From Sequoia sempervirens (taxonomy: Eukaryota > Streptophyta > Pinopsida > Cupressales > Cupressaceae): DNA of 64,000 nucleotides. The notes below the pieces were generated by a model. It did no database searches, was not told where the DNA came from, and worked only from the letters and a program-made list of their open reading frames with translations. Positions 62,377-64,000 of the stretch are shown here, piece after piece. The first letter of the stretch is position 1. Each line of letters starts with the position of its first letter. Location: assembly GCA_007258455.2 (NCBI GenBank), contig VDFB02000003.1, forward strand, positions 38,171,876 to 38,235,875. Reading direction: 5' to 3'. The translations under genes and the position numbers were made by a program.

Positions 62377-64000
62377 CTGAGACATTTGCAAGCATATTCA
62401 AATTAGCCCACAACTTCCCTGCATTTATCAATGTCAAAGAATGAAACTGCAAAAGGTGCAAATCTATCAGAGCAATCTTGAAGATGTAAAATCTTTGAAT
62501 CCATATGTCCCATAAGCCATAGAATGGCCTATTAAAGTATGGTAATCAAAGATTCTTTGTATGTGATTTAATATACCTTGATAAGAAATAAACAAACTAG
62601 TGCAGTGATGCGAAAGCTCGAGGATAACACTCGTCAACAGTCCAGTGGTAAGGGCGTATAATAAAGGGAATAGATCAGCAATGCCTTAAGGATATGTATT
62701 CACATGGGAATATAATGAAAAACTATGTGATATGTTTCAAATGTCCTTGTATAAAAAGTTATAAACCTTGCATTCTCTCAAGAACACTTTCTCATGCTGA
62801 CAACAAAATATGTGTCTATTGAAAGCAAGAAAACTTTCTCATTTTAAGAAGTGATGATATAATATAAATGTCATGACTTGCTTGCAGACGAAATTTTCAC
62901 CTTCTGAAAGGCTGCAAACCATTTCTCCCTGTTTTTATTTTGCAATGCAGTAACTTCAATAATAACTTCAGGGTCAAAACTATGTGTTAACAGAATTTTC
63001 ATTTGATGAAATAGTGCCCATATATTATCCAAGAAGATAAATACTGTACAGACTATTCAGGGAAAAAAAAAAAAGGCAGCAGCATGGGATCACAGCCAAA
63101 GTCACACAAACTAGGCCAGGCCTAAAATAACAGAACTTTGGGTAGTTATGAATAGATCACGTTTTCTCGGATGTACTGATACTTTGAAACTATAATCATT
63201 GAATTGATAAAACGAAGGATTCAAACCAAACCACATATAGATGTAGTAACTTGCACTGCGTTCATTATTTTTTTAAATCTATGAACATATGCATTTAGGT
63301 AAAGCTATCTAATTTAACCTCGAGAAATTGCATCCATATGCCAACGACAGGCATAACAAAGTAGGTAGCATTTACATGTTTTAAAATAAGAAGTGCTGGA
63401 AAGCGAGATATTGAAATAAGACAACAGAAATAAGGTACTCGTAATCTGTTTCAACTTTCAACAAAGAGAAACTAAAAAAGTGAATGGAAGAGCTCATCAT
63501 TTCAAAAAATGATTTCATGGGTGTCAATCCTATTTGAGCCTGGACTAACTAGTTTTGAAATCATGATAATGTCAATTTTACCAATACCATCTACTCATAA
63601 CTCTGGCTTACCCTTTAGATGTAAGAAAAAGAAACAAAACTTTAAATGCAAAATAGGACCAAATATCCTTACAAAAGCTTTTGAGGGGAGCTTCATTGTA
63701 ATTTCTCTTTATATAAAAAATGTTAGATCAAGCTACTTTGAACTCAGTAGCCCGAATGATACAAATTCAAACAGAATGATTGAAAAATCCACCATCATGC
63801 AGCCTAGCCTCCAAAAAAAGATATGAACGAAAAATATTCCTTGATGTTCCCGAATGCCATAGTTTGGTTCAATATCTACCCCAAAAACAACACGAAGTCG
63901 CAGATTTGAGTTTATTTCTGATGAATCAAATAATTTATAAGAGAAGCCTTTCATAGTGCACTCATTTATTTTATACCATTACTGTAAGACTTCTAGGTGT
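62377..64000. other. 5' intron of the galactosyltransferase gene
   Basis: No exon encoding a membrane anchor with a suitable donor was found on the minus strand here. The first intron therefore probably covers this stretch and runs past the window end. No other gene is supported. Confidence 0.5.

Noticed and set aside
62377..64000. First exon of the galactosyltransferase inside the window
   Set aside because: No minus-strand stretch combines a Met start, a hydrophobic anchor and a donor in the needed phase.

Overview
This 64 kb window is nuclear DNA from a large-genome seed plant. It has introns with GT-AG borders, is AT-rich, and is mostly nested transposable elements. The long-LTR elements, degenerate repeat arrays and an intronless high-copy-style gene are conifer-like, but the species cannot be fixed from the sequence. 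There is a 100-base N gap at 2081-2180. I saw no tRNA, rRNA or prokaryotic-style genes. Only one gene looks intact: a family GT31 beta-1,3-galactosyltransferase on the minus strand at 59.57-62.38 kb. Ten GT-AG exons assemble into one open frame, and the first exon lies outside the window.

0-11.7 kb: a partial copy of a CACTA-associated gene (1-2080) that stops at the gap; a minus-strand, intronless pseudogene of about 1,120 codons from an unrecognised family (3027-6389); a degenerate tandem array with half-palindromic units (6.66-7.01 kb); a decayed CACTA transposase with a DUF4216-like domain (7.43-8.52 kb); and a MITE-like inverted-repeat element (10.48-11.27 kb).

11.7-23.8 kb: one insertion with three LTRs and two short internal regions (LTR-int-LTR-int-LTR, minus strand), flanked by a perfect 5-bp target duplication GGTCT. 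Each internal region carries remains of the same 429-residue coiled-coil ORF and nothing resembling pol. The LTRs carry a dense GC-rich array of short GAGAC-core repeats.

23.8-28.1 kb: a decayed multi-exon gene. A SET-like domain is followed by a Transposase_24 (Ptta/En/Spm)-like domain and tandemly duplicated 75-nt exons. It ends in a CACTA-type terminus at 28093. The 1-2080 segment is an almost identical copy of 24931-27010.

30.06-40.56 kb: a Ty3/gypsy element (minus strand) with 4.3-kb LTRs, a tRNA-iMet-type primer site, a decayed gag, a deleted pol and a residual chromodomain. The same chromodomain fragment also sits outside the right LTR, so two elements once shared an LTR in tandem. 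40.8-54.1 kb holds an unrecognised pseudogene, a retropepsin fragment, a degenerate repeat array, a third related LTR end, a GC-rich coding-like island and a LINE ORF1 fragment. 55.3-58.9 kb is a degenerate repeat array broken by a 2.3-kb 5'-truncated LINE with an RNase H domain, poly(A) tail and target duplication.

The best candidates for something undescribed are the SET-like/CACTA composite gene, the three-LTR GGTCT insertion, and the large unrecognised intronless gene family at 3.0-6.4 kb.
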